Source: Calliopsis andreniformis
Lineage: Eukaryota > Arthropoda > Insecta > Hymenoptera > Andrenidae
Length of the DNA stretch: 64,000 nt
Reading direction: 5' to 3'
Assembly: GCF_051401765.1 (NCBI RefSeq)
Contig: NC_135071.1
Span: 14,920,961-14,984,960, forward strand
Part shown: positions 25,236 through 38,043 of the stretch, piece by piece
Layout of the letters: each line of letters opens with the position of its first letter
Position numbering within the stretch: position 1 is the first letter of the stretch
Notes under the pieces: generated by a model
The model's input: only the letters and a program-made list of their open reading frames with translations
What the model was told of the DNA's origin: nothing
Database searches by the model: none
Made by a program: the position numbers and the translations under genes

Positions 25236-27715
25236 TCAGAAGTTCCATTTATTACATAAATGTAAGCAATATTTAATATTCTTAGGTTAAAAGAATTGTG
25301 TATACTCGTTCAATATGGGCGAGAGATATACAAGAAAATCTGATAGAAAAGTGTGTTATCATAAAAAGAAAAAAATATGTCAAAAAACACTTGAAAAATT
25401 GCATTTGTAGTTTATACTACAATACCCCCTTATACACCCTTCTTTTTAACAAATCCCAAAAAGGTCCATCTAAATTATATTCTCTAAACTCCCACATACT
25501 CACATAGCAAGATCACCCAGTCTATCTACGATGAGCTCATTGTTAGACTCCGTTAAGTATTAGTCCCTCGCGGCAGCATGTGGTCGATCGTAGCAGCACC
25601 TGTCGATGTTTCACGTAGCGTAATCCTCGTGCGTGACGTTGTGTAACTCTCACGTTTTACCGAGCTCACGTGCCAGTCTACCTGTAATCAGTCATCGGGC
25701 GTAATTATCGTGGACTTGCAGCAGCGGCGTGCAGCCATACGCAACTCGATGGACACGCATTTGCCTGCGTATATTTGACGGCATGTATATTTATGAAACT
25801 GGGAAGAAGCGTGTCTCAGCCAAAGTTCAAAGTGTCTAGGAACGATGTCCATTAAGAGCTGGTACTCTTAATTAATCTGTAGCTTCTTTTCTTACAGATA
25901 GTTGGGAAAATTGGAGTAACCCTACACGAATGGATTTGCATTTTCAGGTGCAGCTGCATTGTGGAGAGGGGAATCAAAGTTGTATAATTGGGAAGCTTGT
26001 GGGTTTTAAGTTCATTCTTTGAAGCACGGAATTTGAGAAAATAGAAAGAAATTTTACTTTTGTAAAATTGAACAAAATAGGTTTTTTTCATTACTAGGAT
26101 ACTTTAAGTAATTTTAAAGCTTGGAATCACTTTTTACATTGAGGGAACAAAGTAAGTGAGGGAAAATTTGAATAAACAGTGAATAACTGCACGAATTTTT
26201 TCGCTGAACTCAGATAGAAAATACTGTGACTATTTCTAAAAATTTCAAATGGAACATACACTAATAGAGGAATTCGAAGCTGTACAAAGAACAAACAATA
26301 AGATTTCAACGAAAAAGTTTCTCGAAGACATTCAGAAAATCTGGGAGGCAAGAGAAATAGCATCAAAATAAACTAAAGATAAATAACAGAAATAATAATT
26401 ACTATTATAGTATAAAGTATTAATAATAAAAATTAAAATAACATCAGTAATAATGAGAAGTGAAGAATACACAAATACAGAAAATTACACGTTCAATACA
26501 TCCTCTAATATGTCATTTATGTATTTATATAACTCCCTTGCAAAGGCCAAAAGGCAATGAAATAAACATTTACCACTATTTTACATATTGCAATAACAAG
26601 AAAGTGTCCCAACACATTCACGGTAGTGTACTTCGCTATGTAACTTCAACAAGAATTTATAAATAATTCCAAACTTCTGGCACACATACTTCAATCAGAA
26701 TTCCCCTCGATCCAGTTTACCGATTACGATCGCCCAGCGGGAAAAACTGGTCCACGTGAGACAGTGGGCGTCGTCCTCTCTTCGCGCAAACATCACGCAA
26801 TCAAAGAGCAAACTTCATCGGCGTCAGAGGTCGAGGGGGAGGCGCTACAGGATGAAAATGTCAGCGAAGTCTGTCGGCAGCGGCGAGCGTAAATAGCGCC
26901 CCGACGAGCAGGGTCGATCTCGCCACGGTTATCCGACCGATCTGGCCTGACATTTCGATCGAGAAGCGAAGAAATCGTCGCGGTGACCAGCCGAGGGCCG
27001 CCTGCTCGGCTTCCTCCTCGTTAAAGGCAGCTGCAGAACCACGCGGCGACAGCGGCACGTGACTTCGTAGCATCGTTCGCCTACTTCGCGTTACGTAAGC
27101 TCCCCCTCGATCTGCCCTCCCCTCGCTCCTCTAACACGTCGGCCAAGAATCTAGCCTCTCCTCTTGGAAAACGCTGCGGTCGATATGCGTGTAACGTAAG
27201 GTCGCGTGCTCGCCTTGCAACAAAGTCTAATAATGAAACGCTGTTGTGCCGCTTGGACACGGTCCTTGGGGTGAAACAGAGCTCCCTGTTGCGAAGTGTT
27301 GACACTCGACGCGAATCGGCATGATTTCTGATTCTACTTGGCGTTCGGGGAGTTGAAATTCTGTAGACTGATGTGAGGGGGCACTCAGAGGGAATGAGAA
27401 AAGTTGATTTTGGTTGAGTCTGTTTATTTAAGTCTGTTTAGGAAAGTATAAAATTGTGAAAGCCTTATAATTTTCTTACGTGGTGTTTTCACCTTGGGTG
27501 CCTGTCAGAAACGCGTGACGATACCAAACTGCCAATCACAGAGCTCTCGTTAAGCAAACATAAACCTCTCACGCGATGGTGCGTGATCGGTTATTTGCGA
27601 AATATCGTCATCACGCGTTACCGCGTAATCGGTAGCGAAGATATTGTAAAAAGCGCACGAGTCAGACTCGTTACAAAAGGTGAAAGGGTTAATTACTGAA
27701 GAAATGCTTAACATA
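25236..27715. other. No gene seen; CpG-rich island at 26,700-27,310
   Basis: AT-rich DNA to about 26,690, then a GC-rich block to 27,310 with short overlapping minus-strand frames. A TTACGTAA palindrome lies at 27,091. No domain or splice structure is visible. Confidence 0.4.
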
Positions 27716-27722
27716 GGCGTGA

Positions 27723-27833
27723 AGTGTGCCTGACTTGGGACTTATTCTACTGTCATGCAGTAGCTACTCACGGTTAGCCAGATCAGACACAGCGGGGGCA
27801 GTAGAATGAGTCCAGTTTCGGGTCAGACACATT
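27723..27833. mobile_element. Palindromic MITE, copy 2
   Basis: About 111 bp, homologous to 10,929-11,028. Both share the left arm TGACTTGGGACTTATTCTAC, the internal TCAGACACAGCG and the right arm GGTCAGACACATT. Two dispersed copies with matching ends establish this as a mobile family. There is no coding capacity. Confidence 0.75.
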
Positions 27834-27839
27834 CTGTAC

Positions 27840-28410
27840 TATATGCGTTCATACCTCTTTCTACTTATCACAAAAATTTACGATATATCGCGTTTTAGGA
27901 CCACTGACCACAGTGCTTTAAAACGACCGCGTTTTAAGACTACTGCGTTATATGAAAACCGCGTGATGAGAACATCTCATTGTAGAAGGATTTACTGTAC
28001 CTAACTGTTATTGTTTTGCCTTTTCTAAAACTCCAATACTCTCGTTGGCCAGCGTTTCCCTGGCCACGATGTGTCTTTGTACCTATTTCCAACACGTGAC
28101 CGTCGGATTATCGATACCTCTTGCGCGCAAGAACGTTAGCATATTACGGGTCGCGCGTTGCGTAAACCGCGCCAGTGCTCGCATAACCAAGCTGTCACGT
28201 TTCGCCCAGGAAGAGAGCGCGATAACGAAGGCCCGTCGTTTGAATTAGCGCCGACTGCACGTGACCGAGCTGGACGTTCACGGTTTCGGGGTACGAGAGC
28301 CTCGGTTTCGTCTACGACCGCTGCCTCATCGACTGAATCCCATCGTGTCGACGTGGCGTCGCGAAATTTTCCATTCACTATGATCTGAGACGAGGTGGAA
28401 GCAGAGGAAT
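27840..28410. other. CpG-rich island with opposed open frames
   Basis: Open frames at 28,136-28,378 (minus, 80 codons) and 28,158-28,388 (plus, 76 codons) cover the same bases on opposite strands. Neither is preferred by composition. No gene is called. Confidence 0.4.
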
Positions 28411-28423
28411 CTCGAGTAGAGTG

Positions 28424-28520
28424 AAAGACCCTATTACTGTGCCTGTACCTATTACTGTGCTTTACATAGATTTTATGTGGAAAAGAGAGTAATAGGTTCA
28501 GGCACAGTAAAAGGGTCTCT
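28424..28520. repeat. 97-base long imperfect hairpin
   Basis: The left arm AGACCCTATTACTGTGCCTG pairs with the right arm ending AGTAAAAGGGTCT. Pairing continues through CCTATTACT for roughly 40 base pairs with a few mismatches, and the terminal loop lies near 28,475. The left arm contains an 18-bp direct duplication of CCTATTACTGTG (28,429 and 28,447). It could be a MITE or a small-RNA precursor, and sequence alone does not decide. Confidence 0.65.
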
Positions 28521-28529
28521 TACCCTGGC

Positions 28530-30800
28530 TCATTTCCGAGAGACACGTAGCCTTGAGAGGGTTCGATAAGTAACAGAGATCGAAAACTAATAATTTTGCT
28601 GTTTAGGGCAGCTAAGTAAATTAAGCAAGGGCAGCGTTCTTCAGGCTCCTCGATTTTTATGCAAAAAGGAAAATATGTCCCTTCTATTCCACCTTCCCTT
28701 ATACATATAAATATGTTACAGTAGTTAACTATTATTATCTCTATTCTATTAAAGACAGCCTTGAGACACTGTGTCTTTTATAACAAATACAATCTCGACA
28801 CCTTCTTATATCATCGAAAGCAACAAAAATATCCCAAGTACTGTAGTTGATTAAAACACCCCTACATAAATAATGGAATTGTTTACGCTCCCGCAAAAAG
28901 AAGCAGAGCCGAATTGTCATTGCCACAAGCGCAGATAATCGTTCCTCGGTGGCAAGGTTAACAATATTGACGAGCCAGCGCAAGAGCAGATAACGCTGAC
29001 AGTGAGGGAACAATGAAGGAAGTAGAATAAGACAAGCGAGTCAGACTCAGCCTTGTTCTCCTTATTCGAACGAGTGTAGAAGAAACGCTTCTACTTTTAG
29101 CACGAGATCGTAAATCAACAGGGATAGATATGTAAAAGCGGGGAAGTATAAAGAAATCTCTCCTAGCACCTTTTGTTTCCTCTGCGTATCTCTTATCGGC
29201 GAGTTTGCGACCGCAGCTGCAGCTAGAAGTCACCACTTTCTCCGACCGTCGCTGAAGCGATTTCACGCCGATCAGCCTCTATTTTTGTCGCAGAAGAAAT
29301 CGATAAGAAGGGCGTGCTGAGGTTATAATTAGCCAATGGGAGCGCGAAAAACCCTGCCATCAATTGGGGCGACTAATGCGCCCTGCACCGCCGAGGAAAA
29401 TCGCGTTCGTCTCGGCGTAGAAAACTTGCATCGATTGAGATTTATTTCTGCTGGCTAATTGTGAAGGAGAAAGATATAGAGGGAACATTTTCTTGCTTCG
29501 ATTTACTTTTTTGGGGGATGATTTGTGCGAGACCTGTTCTACCAACTTATTCAAATTAAATTTGTAAAGTACTCGTATGTGTACGTATACATATACTGAT
29601 TCGATCAGTGCTGTTAATTTAACCTGTCAGTTCTTGATTGACTTAACAAGAGGCTCACACTTGAAGTAGGTAAATTAGTGATGGTTAATTTTAATATTAT
29701 CTGTAGAAAATCGAAATGAAAATTTTGTGGAAATTATGTCATTACTGCAGAGAATAGGGAATATTCAAATTTTTCAATTGCATAAAATTTTGATACAGAA
29801 ATCTGGAAGTATAATTCCTAACTTCACATGACAACTTCGAATACAGTGATGTTAATGCATACACATTGTATATTCAAGAAGATCTAAAAGAAGGCGTCAT
29901 GAACTGCTTGATCTTAATACTGGTTATTCAACACGACACCACAAGTTTTGAAAAAATATATTGAAGGTTACATCAAGCTGCAACTTTAAAGGAACCACTG
30001 GTAAAAACAATCCATAAATAAAAAAAGTAGTTGCTCTATTATTTTACATACATATTTCAAGAAACACAAACCTATAACATTCTGCAAATAGCAAGTGGCT
30101 TCTCATGCATGGCTCTATAGATTTTCTGCTGCATAATTTTTCATCGTTCTCATTATCTCAAGAATTATTTTAGATTCTTGAATTAGTTAGGGTCTCTGAA
30201 AAAACCAGTCTCTTCTGCAGGAACAGGGTGACTCCGTTCTTGCATCGTGCGTGACCTTGCTTGGTTCTGGGGGACGTCGAACTCCTCAGCGCATCCAAGG
30301 TCTCTAGAGCACGCGACATCGGCCGACCTGCGCACATTTTGATGCCAAACCAAGGCTCGAAGCCAGACAGAAATGTGTTCACCAAACACTCGCGAGATCT
30401 ATTATGCAGTCGCGTTCGACATTCGTGCAGGTATTTAGGAGAATATGTTAAACAGCTGGTCGAAGAATTTTGGTTATTTTCTGCGTCTGCTCTTTCTGCA
30501 GTATTCAAATTTATCAGACCAAATTACAGTATTCCTTCGTTGTAAGTTTGTCGCTGCAATTGTGGTAGTTCGAAACTATTTAGGGCAAATGGGTTTTATT
30601 TGCCAGACACTGTTACTGGAATTTTTAGTGACGACACTGTATTTACTTGCTATGACTTCGCTAGTGTCTTCATTGCTTCTGTTTTTTTATCTTGGAATTA
30701 CTCTCATTTTCTTTTAATTTATATTAAATATATGGAATATCGCATTGATCGACAACAGGAAAAATATACGTGAAACACAGCCACTGTAATCACAGACTCA
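28530..30800. other. No gene seen
   Basis: Mixed DNA. Short open frames at 28,740-29,270 (minus) and 30,170-30,720 (both strands) overlap and lack features. Nothing else is supported. Confidence 0.4.
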
Positions 30801-30816
30801 GGGTGAGAACACATTA

Positions 30817-30991
30817 AGGTGCAAACACACTATTATCACGTCACGTGAAATAACATTACATATTATAGCAAATCCATAGTGTGATCCGAGATTTTTCTTT
30901 GATTCTAGATTTATGTTGCTACAATGTAAAACAAATTTACTATAATATGTAACGTGATTTCACGTGACGTGATAGTAGTGTGTTCGCCTCT
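30817..30991. mobile_element. 175-bp MITE with TTA target duplication (PIF/Harbinger-like)
   Basis: The arms AACACACTATTATCACGTCA (left) and the reverse complement of TGACGTGATAGTAGTGTGTT (right) pair over about 50 bases with few mismatches. TTA flanks both ends (30,814-30,816 and 30,992-30,994). A 3-bp TTA/TAA duplication is the hallmark of PIF/Harbinger transposons, which is the basis for the class guess. No transposase is present, so it is non-autonomous. Confidence 0.75.
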
Positions 30992-31296
30992 TTAGACAGC
31001 GATATCAGAGAGTCAGCGAAATCCGCGCAATCGAAAATTTCGACGCAGAAGCGTCTACGTGGCGGACGATTGTCGCGTTGATAGGCCCGTGGGACGCGAA
31101 AATATTTGTATTTTTTCGTAACAGCCGTCCCGATAACGTTGTTTTTCACCGAGGTCAGTCTCGAGGAAGCGGTCGAAACGAAAATGCGGTAATCTCCGTG
31201 AAGAATAACATTTACATGCAGTTCGCCGCGCCAAATCGCGCGCACTCCGATTGCACGCTGTTGTGCAACGTATTTGCCAGGGTCCTGTTCCGAACA

Positions 31297-31330
31297 TACA
31301 GGGTGTTTCTGAACAAATCGTCATGACTTT
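31297..31330 (+). mobile_element. ACAGGGTGTTTC element terminus
   Basis: TACAGGGTGTTTC occurs here and at 45,894 and 52,695, and the related TATACAGGGTGTCCC occurs in reverse at 55,221-55,235. These look like conserved ends of one or more dispersed element families. No full copy can be delimited here. Confidence 0.4.
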
Positions 31331-31477
31331 AACACGTTCCATGTTACTTTGATATATGTATCGAGGAGAACTGATGATCTTGGAAAGTTATTAATCTATG
31401 GTCAAGCTGTGTCGAGAGGGGACAAAACTGTCCCGACAATTTTGCTAGTCTAAAACTTGAGCGCGGAACGTGTTAAG

Positions 31478-31816
31478 GGGTGATTTTAGACGCCAGAATA
31501 AAACGAAAATGTTTGATAACAGTTTTGCGTTTGAGGCTTCGTTTGTTAGTTATAAGCGTTTAAAAATCTGGTGGAAATCACCAGAAATGAACCTGAGCTG
31601 AGGCCTCAGGGTTGTCCAAATGGCAGTATAGGTCGCTCACTGTCGAATAGCTGATCTGTTCCCTCGCTTGCGTCAGGGCTACACTGCTGTAGCCGCGTGG
31701 GGACATTTCTGGTGATTTCCACCAGATTTCTAGACGCTTATAGCTAACAAACGAAGCTTCAAACGAAAAATTGTTATTCTTGATTTTCATTTTATTTTGA
31801 TGTCTAGAATCACCCC
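31478..31816. mobile_element. About 340-bp element with inverted repeats of about 115 bp
   Basis: The left end GGGGTGATTTTAGACGCC and right end (complement of) GGGGTGATTCTAGACATC begin long inverted arms. They stay alignable through GGCTTCGTTTGTTAG and TCTGGTGGAAATCACCAGAA. The unpaired core (about 31,595-31,700) is unrelated GC-richer sequence. The flank is TTAA on the left and TTGA on the right, consistent with a decayed TTAA duplication. It is a fold-back type non-autonomous transposon. The inner GGTGGAAATCACC is itself palindromic. Confidence 0.8.
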
Positions 31817-31819
31817 TTG

Positions 31820-33355
31820 AAGTTGTGTCCCTGGAATGGACTGGGACACTGTTTTTCAGCCTGCCCTACAGAACATTGGTCCCCATTTTTAGTAGAATTT
31901 TCACACATTTTGACTACGTATAAAATTCTGTAAAAATTCATTGATATACTTTGAAGTATATAGTTTATCATATTGTCTGCCATGTCACTCACATATGGGT
32001 GACAATTTTACATGACTGTGAATAACAGTATGTTACACAATTATGAATGATAGTAATATACAGAATTCTAGCGATAGTTACTAAAAGAGGAACAACGCTT
32101 TAAAATAACTATGAAAATGAATTAAGAACAATATTTTTCAAACGTAGAATCCCTACCAAAGTAACAATCTTTAATTTAAGGTGGCAGTCAACGTGTCAAT
32201 ATTAACAACACTTAAAAAACATTTTTATTTGCAATTATTCTACAGTACAGTAACAGGAATCAGTATTTGTTTTAACTTGTCTATTAAATGCCATGGGATA
32301 GTAAAATATTTCTGATAACCGTACAATTTATACATATACTATTTTTTTCCTACTAATGCATCGCATATCTCTAGGAATACAGGAGTCAGTATTGGGGCCA
32401 TGAAAATACCTCAGCGTGCCATTTCAGTTATAACTGTACCTCGACTATCAAACAACTATCAACATCCACGTGCATTATAAAAAATAATATACTGAAATCA
32501 TAAGAAATCTGTGATTAAAAGTACATTACAAGCAGCAGCAGTTAACAGTGTACAGTTAAAGCGTAAAGAGTAAAGCTGTACAGTTAACAGTACAAGCAGT
32601 ACGCTGCAATTTATTTGGCCGACGATAGCGTGCCAGTTGCACCATCGAAATCCAGGGCGTATCGCGTTCGATTATCGATCAGTGAACCGGCTGACAGAAC
32701 GTCGCCGAGGCGTGATCGAGCTGCCCGCGAGATCCTTTTCCTCGGTTTCTCGCGGTCCTCGCGGGTACCGATAACAGTTGCGTCACATTGCGCAATCATT
32801 GTTTACGCTTCCCGTTAGCAATAATATCGACGCCTGCGTCGCGGTCATTTAAATATAGAAATCCTACCGCGACGTAGTCCACCTACGGCCTCACGATTAC
32901 TGCTTTTCGTCTTTTTTCGTGGCCCGTTTCGCGCGGATTACCCGAAACTGACGCAACAGAGGCAGAAACAGCTCTGCCCGCGATTACAATTAATTCTGTA
33001 AATTGTGATTGCAATTGTCAGCGATACGGCGGACGCGGAATCCCACATTTAATATCATTAGTTCATTAACTTGTTATCGCCTGCTCTATAAAGTGATGTA
33101 ATAGCTAGTTCAGCTGAAGCGCAGTAGCCTCTGTCGTTGAGGCGGATGTGGGGTAGGAGGATCTGGATGACGAAGAGACCTTTCTGGTTATGTTGGTTCT
33201 TTGGGGAAGATACACCCTTGATGGCTCAATTTGGAACATCTTTATGACTTATGTTTTCGACTTATGTTATGTTATTGATACTGTCACACATGCTGAAACC
33301 TTTGTAAAGGTTTTTAGAAGAAAATTACCTGATACTTGATATATCTATTGTTCCT
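31820..33355. other. No gene seen
   Basis: Mixed DNA with a CpG-rich patch at 32,610-33,020. Near 32,520-32,610 the words CAGTTAACAGT and TACAGTTAA recur several times in a small local repeat. Opposed open frames at 32,611-32,818 have no recognisable features. Confidence 0.4.
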
Positions 33356-33360
33356 CTTAA

Positions 33361-33580
33361 TACACAGGATGTCCACGCTGATGCAGTCCACCTAAACATC
33401 TCCTCTATCTTTAATGACATGAGAATCGTCCACGTCATAATTTTAATAATTTCGAAGGAGAAATATCATGAAAGAACAAACTTTTGTAAAGGATTATTCT
33501 TTTTAGTTTCTTAAAATTTAGTGTTATTAAAAACAGAGGAGGCATCTAAGTGGACTGCTTCAGCTTGGAAACCTTGTATA
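33361..33580. mobile_element. About 220-bp MITE of the ACAGGRTGTCCA family, complete copy
   Basis: The left end ACAGGATGTCCACGCTGATG is matched by the reverse complement of the right end CAGCTTGGAAACCTTGTA. Arms continue through GCAGTCCAC and ATCTCCTCT words for about 50 bases. TA borders the ends. The same termini are found at 10,226 and 47,066. Confidence 0.7.
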
Positions 33581-33589
33581 CTATACAAA

Positions 33590-34795
33590 AGTTTGAGAAG
33601 ATTGATCAGAATAGATGAAAAATAGAATTTTACAGAAGAGCCATATAATAATAGACTTATTCTTGAATATTCGAAATTTTGAATATGCAAAATTCTGAAT
33701 ATTTGAAATTTCCTGACATTTCTCAAACTTGTGGTTCCCTCCACTTATCTCGAACGCAACAGCAGTAGAACCTCTGCTCATAAATTATCAATACAGTTCA
33801 GTAATAAATGGCTCACCGACGCGTCAGCAGAGGTTAAAGGTTTACTCTACAAATAAATAGCACAAGCTGCATCGTCGTACTAGGGTTAGCGAATCGTACT
33901 CTATTGATTCGTCACTCTGAATGACCAACAGCAGCAGTGAATCAAAACCTCAGCGACGCTGGTTTCTGTTCGACGCGCAGGCATTGTTTAACATCTCGCG
34001 CAAAGTTGGTTCGTCGACCCGACTGGTATCCTCTTATCAAAACACGGCGTGGGTATTTTCGCGTTCCAGCAGTCTAGACTTTTATTAAACAGTCGCGTCG
34101 AGACTTTTATTAAACAAAAAAAGGGACTTGCGAACTATCCTCACGGGCCATCTGTTTCGATTCGATTTCGAATACTCGTCGAACCAGTTGACAGGAGGAT
34201 TACCATGAATTTCGAGTTTAGAAATTGACTTATAAATCTCGTCAGTGACTATGCATGAACCTTTCGTCTCATTACCTGATAGCGTGTCGAATCGCAATGG
34301 AAAATTCTACGCGAATGACTCACAAACGAGTATTCATGATCGAGGAGCAATTAATCATCCGTGCAATTATAATAGCTTCGCATACAAATATCTTTATCTT
34401 CCTATGATCATCTCCGATTCATTTATAATCGTTTGAGATTTCTGACTTCGTCGGCCACACCTTAATTGTCGCCAACTCTACTTTAGCGCACAATTATCCT
34501 CGACATTGCTTTTTTCCATGGAACAGAGCCTTCTTTTCGCGAAGGTTTTATGCTGGTAATTAGGATAGCCTGGTTGGAATTACATTCGGCTAATTAACTA
34601 GTTAGGAATAAATTACCGCTTTTACCTGGCGCGCGAGTTACGTAAGCGAACTATTACCGCGCTAACTGCACCTCTCGACTCCCCGCCGAGATATCATTAT
34701 CCAGACTCGCCGATAGTTTTCTTTGCTTTGCGTCATCGCGATTATGCGACCCCAGTCGCGCGCCGTGCTATTTCCACTCGATCTCTTATGAAAAC
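33590..34795. other. No gene seen
   Basis: Mixed DNA. Short frames at 33,511-33,781 and 34,085-34,436 have no gene features. AGACTTTTATTAAACA is duplicated at 34,076 and 34,101. A TTACGTAA palindrome lies at 34,638. Confidence 0.4.
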
Positions 34796-34799
34796 TAGT

Positions 34800-35490
34800 G
34801 TACTTAGAAAGTAATTTGAGAGTCTCGAGAATCAGAATTTGAGAATTTGGAAAGTGGAGAAATAGAAAATGAGGAATCTTTAGTCTTCAAAATTATGGAG
34901 ATGTGAGCACGTAGAAACACTTGAGGATATGGAGACTTTGGAACATGAGACTTTAAAATAGGAGGACGCATTTATGGAACAGAGGGACTTTGAAATATGG
35001 AGAATGGGGAATAATGAGACATGGAGACGATAATTTGCGGATTTGGGGCATTGGAATTTGAGATAATTAGAAGTGGAAGGAGTTCCTAAGATAGGGATTT
35101 ATAAATGAAATCATTTAGGGATCTGAGGACGTGGAAACCTCAGGTTTTCAGTACCTGTATGAAGATTTATGGATAGGAAGTTTTGGGAAGGAGAGATATT
35201 AGAGCCATGAAGACTAATGTATATGAAGATTTGGGCAGATGAGGTATTGGGTAGATAAGGTATTTGATATATGTGGTATTGGATACTTGAGGTATTGAAT
35301 ACATGAGGTATCAGGTACATGAAGTATTAGGAACAAGAGGTACTGGATACATGAGATATGGAATAAATAAGATATTAGGTACTAGAGATATTAGGCACAC
35401 AAGATATTAGGTACATGAAGCATTAGCTAAATGAGATTAGTTGAAGTATCTGAAGTATTAGCTACTTGGGTACAGGAGAACTTAGATGCA
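34800..35490. repeat. Degenerate purine-rich repeat (ACATGAGGTATTAGGT type)
   Basis: Nearly 700 bases of strand-biased sequence. The first half repeats GGAGACTTTGGAA-like words, and the second half repeats a loose unit of about 16-18 bases such as GGTACATGAAGTATTA and GATACATGAGATAT. C is strongly depleted on the plus strand. A 69-codon minus-strand frame across it encodes only repeat peptides. Confidence 0.65.
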
Positions 35491-35499
35491 TAAAGCCTC

Positions 35500-37650
35500 T
35501 AGACGACGAAAACTGATACCAAATATAAAGACTTCGACCCTAAAAAATCAGAAACACAATTACATTCCCACATAAATACTTAACACAGCCTCTTCAGCAA
35601 GATGAGAACGTGCCAATTTTCTACACTTTCCATCCCCACATAGAAACAATATCAATGACTATAGATCGTTCGATCGAGTCGAGGGATCACGGATCGATAC
35701 CGTTCACGTTCCCCATTAGCCGCCGCTCCTATTGGCCAACTATATTTAACCCCGCTACTATTATGCATACAGTTACATCACGGCTCGATTAAAATAGCAA
35801 ATCCGCGAAGTTCACGCTTGCAACAGGCCGCGCTCCGCGGTTGATAAGAACGCTGAAACCGCACAGCTGCACCGTAACCGCGCGATAACGGTTATCAGAG
35901 TCTTCGGACGATGTCTGCAAATATGTTTGCGTTCTTAAATGCAACCGAGGCTGCGTTTATTATCCACGCTTATTATTTCCACCCCTCCCTTGGCCCCTGT
36001 CCTATCTGTCCTTCCTGTCTTCGACGAACCGCCATTTCGTTTCGTTTTCGCGTGTTTGTCGTTTAATCTCGTCGCCTTGCGAATTTTTCCATGCTCGATC
36101 GGCTCCTCGCGGCGCTGCACAATCGCGTATTTTTGTCGCGACAACATTCTTCGAGACGATAGCTCCTTTCATTCCCATGCCTTGAGTATCGAAATTTGAT
36201 CAATAATTGGTAATGTACTTAGCTGAAGTAACAGTAAGCAGTTACAAATATTCCGCGGTTGATTGTTTTGTAACTCTAAAGCCTGAGGAAGAGAAGACCT
36301 GTTAAGCTATCTGCAATTGCATATCTGTTAGTTGCAGTATAGAGCGCTGTTTCTTAAAATAAAATGGAAGAGAGTTATTTCAGTAAGAAAATAGTTACAA
36401 AATGTAATCGAGTGTTACTTAGAATGCTCGTAATATATCAAAAAGCACGTTTTGAAGTGTCCTCAGGTTTGACTGGCACCACGCCATGATAGTTAATAAT
36501 TCTATCGATTTTATGACACAGTGTATAGCTCAGGTGTATTTCTTTAGCGACACTGGGATGACGAGATTGTAACGTTCTCAAGATTCTGGCGACGTAAATT
36601 TAGCAAGAATGCTAAAGATCGCACCGAAACAGAATCCTTCGAATCGCGCCTCCGCCCACGCAACTCGTTCCATGCGTCGACTCGCGCGTTTGCCTCGCAA
36701 GGATCCGAGGCGCGACTTCACGAGCCTCTGATCGATTCGATCTGACGTAACCTCGATGAGCAAACAGGCGATAAACTCGCGTAATACTCGAATTAGTTGG
36801 GAAACGTATCGACAAGTGTCCATCAACGAGACGGATGCAGGCGAATTAATTGCACGATTCTCGTGATCGAACGTGACCTGGTGTGAATTCGTTTCATGTA
36901 CCAGGAAAAGAGCAAGTCATTGCACGCGAGGTATGAGCGTTAGGTCATCAGACAATGAGATTTTTCTAGAGATTGATAGAGTCGAATGATTAATTTGTGA
37001 AAGACTATTGGGGAGGCTGATAACTGGCAGACGAAAGTTTCAATTGTTCGAGGTGTCGAACGAGAAAGTAGTTACTTTAATTAACAATTAATCGATGAAT
37101 GCAGAGCTGCTGGCAGTATTTTATTCGCCAGATTACATTAGCCGGTCGTTACGATCGTGTATTGCATTAAACATTCATGCCGAAGAAAAGTCTCTAGAAG
37201 GATCTGTTAATCGTGTAACGAGAATAATAAGCAAGAACAAGGGGACACGCAACGCGCTCATTAATTACACTCCAAGGATGCATCTCGTTAAAGCGGCAAG
37301 CGATTGCGCGAAGACGTTTTCCAAAACATGCGCGCGCTTATCTGCCGTTTACGCTCTCCCCCGTCGCTGCTAATAATTAACTGCGCTCGCGGCTTGCGTA
37401 ATTAATTTATGTTTACTAGGGGCCACGATAATACTGTCAATTACTTTGTTTACCGTTTCGTTTGCATTATTCTAGTTCGTTGTTTGTGTGCAAATGTTAT
37501 ACAGTCGCTGCGATTATAAAAATTGCAGCTGACAAACTGAGTGTGCATTTTTAAAGACTTGCAGGCTTTCAGAATCAGTTTTTAAGTTTTTCAATATATA
37601 ATATATTCAAATACTTGCATAAGTACCCAAAGTCTCAATTCTTAAATTTT
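35500..37650. other. No gene seen; CpG-rich patches
   Basis: GC-rich patches at about 35,800-36,170 and 36,580-36,830 have opposed short frames on both strands. No gene, element or RNA was recognised. Confidence 0.4.
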
Positions 37651-37664
37651 GAAAGTTTATTTTA

Positions 37665-37870
37665 AAATAGTAGTATAGTTGTATATCTAGTTGTATGGCT
37701 GTATTCCTCGTTGTATGACTGCATAGTTGCAAAGTTGTATGGTTGTCATAGTTGCCATAGTTGTCATAGTTGTCATAGTTATGTAGTTGTATAATTTTAT
37801 AGCTGCATAGCTGCATACCTACATAGCTGTATAACTATATAGTCATGTAGCTGTATAGTCGTAAATCGTA
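37665..37870 (+). repeat. Degenerate ATAGTTGT minisatellite
   Basis: About 20 imperfect copies of a 9-10-base unit such as CATAGTTGT or TGTATAGCTG. The 37,739-37,790 stretch is the most regular (TCATAGTTG repeated). Confidence 0.7.
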
Positions 37871-38043
37871 TAGATAAATATTCAAATTACGAAACCTTTA
37901 AGCTTTCAATTTTTTAAATCAAATATTCTACATAAAAGCATCAATTATTTTAAATTATTTAAAACCAAACACCTTGTTATAAAAATGAAGTAGTATTTGT
38001 CTTCACAAACTATCTAACTAATCATTTCACATTTATTTTTCAG

